Assembly (NCBI RefSeq): GCF_014836445.1
Contig: NZ_JACSQV010000001.1
Span: forward strand, 418,149 to 482,148
Direction: 5' to 3'
Source: Cellulomonas avistercoris
GTDB lineage: Bacteria; Actinomycetota; Actinomycetes; Actinomycetales; Cellulomonadaceae
Length of the DNA: 64,000 nucleotides
The notes beneath the pieces were generated by a model that saw nothing but the letters and a program-made list of their open reading frames with translations, did not search any database and was not told the DNA's origin. Below, in pieces: positions 63,136 to 64,000 of this stretch (position 1 is its first letter; each line of letters starts with the position of its first letter). Made by a program: the position numbers and the translations under genes.

Positions 63136-63609
63136 TCAGGCGGGCGCGACGCCCGGCGCGGCGGTGTCACCCGGGGCGTTGGCTGCGGCCGGGCTGACGA
63201 CGGCGGTGGCCCCGTCGATCTTCGTCACCGTCACCGCGGTGCCCGGCGGCAGGGAGCCGCCGTCCGCGGTGCGCGCGGTCCACACCTCACCGACGAGCTT
63301 GACCCGGCCGGTGGTGCCGTCGACCGTGGAGACGACCGTCGCCGGGCGCCCGACGAGTGCCGCGGCGTTGGTCTCGGGCAGGTCTACGCGGCCCTTGAGG
63401 TGCCGCAGCAGCCACGGCCGCAGTGTCGCCAGCAGCACGATCGCCGTGAGCGCCGCGACGAGGATCTGCACGGCCACGGGCGCTCCGAGCGCGTACGCCA
63501 GCGCACCCGCGAGGGCGCCGCCGGCGAACATGACGAGCACGAGGTCCAGGGACAGCATCTCGAGGATGCCGAGCGTCAGGGCTCCCCCGACCCACCAGAG
63601 CCAACCCAT
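63136..63609 (-). CDS. NfeD-like membrane protein
   Basis: A 157-residue NfeD short-type protein. Two or three membrane helices (residues 1-72) are followed by a C-terminal OB-fold of about 75 residues (LVGRPATVVSTVDGTTGRVKLVGEVWTAR). NfeD proteins pair with SPFH proteins, and the gene here is next to one on the same strand. The ATG at 63609 is chosen because GGAGGT lies 7 nt before it. A GTG three codons upstream is in frame. Confidence 0.9.
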   Translation of the reverse strand: MGWLWWVGGALTLGILEMLSLDLVLVMFAGGALAGALAYALGAPVAVQILVAALTAIVLLATLRPWLLRHLKGRVDLPETNAAALVGRPATVVSTVDGTTGRVKLVGEVWTARTADGGSLPPGTAVTVTKIDGATAVVSPAAANAPGDTAAPGVAPA

Positions 63610-63702
63610 GCCCGCCACCTCCGCGCGTCGCCGTCGTCCGTGGACCGATCCTATGCGATGGCTTTGCTCACCCGGGGGTGGTGGGTCACGGTACGGCCAC
63701 GA

Positions 63703-64000
63703 TCAGGCCGTCACCGCACCCGTCGCGTGCGCGGCCCAGCGGCCGTCGACGTGGTCCAGCCGCAGCGGCACGTCGAACGCACCGGACAGGTTCTCGGCGG
63801 TCAGCGTCTCGTCGATCGGCCCGGCGGCGAACACCCGGCCGGCGCGCAGCAGCAGCAGGTGCGTGAAGCCCGGGGGGATCTCCTCGACGTGGTGCGTCAC
63901 GAGCACCAGCGCGGGTGAGCGCCGGTCGCGCGCGAGCTCGGCCAGCGCACCGACGAGCTCCTCACGTCCCCCCAGGTCCAGGCCCGCGGCGGGCTCGTCC
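63703..64000 (-). CDS. ABC transporter ATP-binding protein, 3' part (truncated by window end)
   Basis: The C-terminal 98 residues of an ABC ATPase. It begins in Walker B and D-loop (DEPAAGLDLGGREEL), then the switch His in LVTHHVEEIPPGF and a short C-terminal extension. The N-terminal part with Walker A lies beyond the window. The sequence is similar to stand-alone ATPases of the YlmA/ModF type, but the partner permease is not visible. Confidence 0.85.
   Translation of the reverse strand, partial: DEPAAGLDLGGREELVGALAELARDRRSPALVLVTHHVEEIPPGFTHLLLLRAGRVFAAGPIDETLTAENLSGAFDVPLRLDHVDGRWAAHATGAVTA

Overview
The window is about 75 percent G+C with strong G/C preference at third codon positions, many 4-bp ATGA/GTGA gene junctions, GTG starts and leaderless genes with a TANNNT -10 box directly before the start codon. 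Together with a secreted hydrolase carrying a Pro-Thr linker and a family 2 carbohydrate-binding module, a GH10 xylanase, an ImuA/ImuB/DnaE2 mutasome and actinobacterial LexA boxes, this points to a Cellulomonas-like cellulolytic actinobacterium. The genus is an inference from gene content.

Layout. 1-9.8 kb: peptidases (M20, M3), alanine dehydrogenase, a fructosamine-kinase-like gene, two alpha/beta hydrolases, a phosphoesterase, and two overlapping ClpP genes facing a ClgR/PopR-type regulator. The second ClpP has Ala where the catalytic Ser should be. 10.0-26.1 kb: a biosynthetic gene cluster. It has a two-subunit ABC exporter, a stand-alone condensation-domain protein, a carrier-protein/KAS-III/LLM-monooxygenase operon, a repetitive Ser-rich precursor peptide, a methyltransferase, a nitroreductase and a fused YcaO cyclodehydratase (a linear azol(in)e RiPP core), then an M20D amidohydrolase, a tautomerase-like protein, an acyl/aminoacyl-AMP ligase and a flavin reductase. 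I read it as a RiPP system joined to a carrier-protein acyl/aminoacyl module, and it is the most promising system here.

26.1-31.5 kb: SOS-controlled DNA polymerase IV, the CBM2 hydrolase, a PaaX-type regulator, an AI-2E family permease and tRNA-Leu(GAG). 31.6-40.8 kb: a defence-like island with a JetA-JetB-JetC (MksFEB/Wadjet-like) operon without JetD, followed by a Fic protein, a frameshifted gene, and a MntA/HepT-type antitoxin-toxin pair. 40.9-47.0 kb: imuA-imuB-dnaE2 mutasome operon with an upstream LexA box. 47.2-52.6 kb: ArsR-type regulator plus SulP transporter, a PEBP-like gene broken by an in-frame TAG, a YbaK-type editing protein, an AlkZ-like protein and a DUF1349 protein. 52.6-64.0 kb, minus strand: SpoU methyltransferase, MFS transporter, cytoplasmic GH10 xylanase, SLC13-type carrier, a heterodimeric ABC exporter, SPFH and NfeD proteins, and the 3' part of an ABC ATPase that leaves the window.

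Several genes have unusual starts. Two have only ATC at the position where Shine-Dalgarno spacing and conserved protein sequence place the start. At least five look leaderless. Three genes look damaged by a single-base change.
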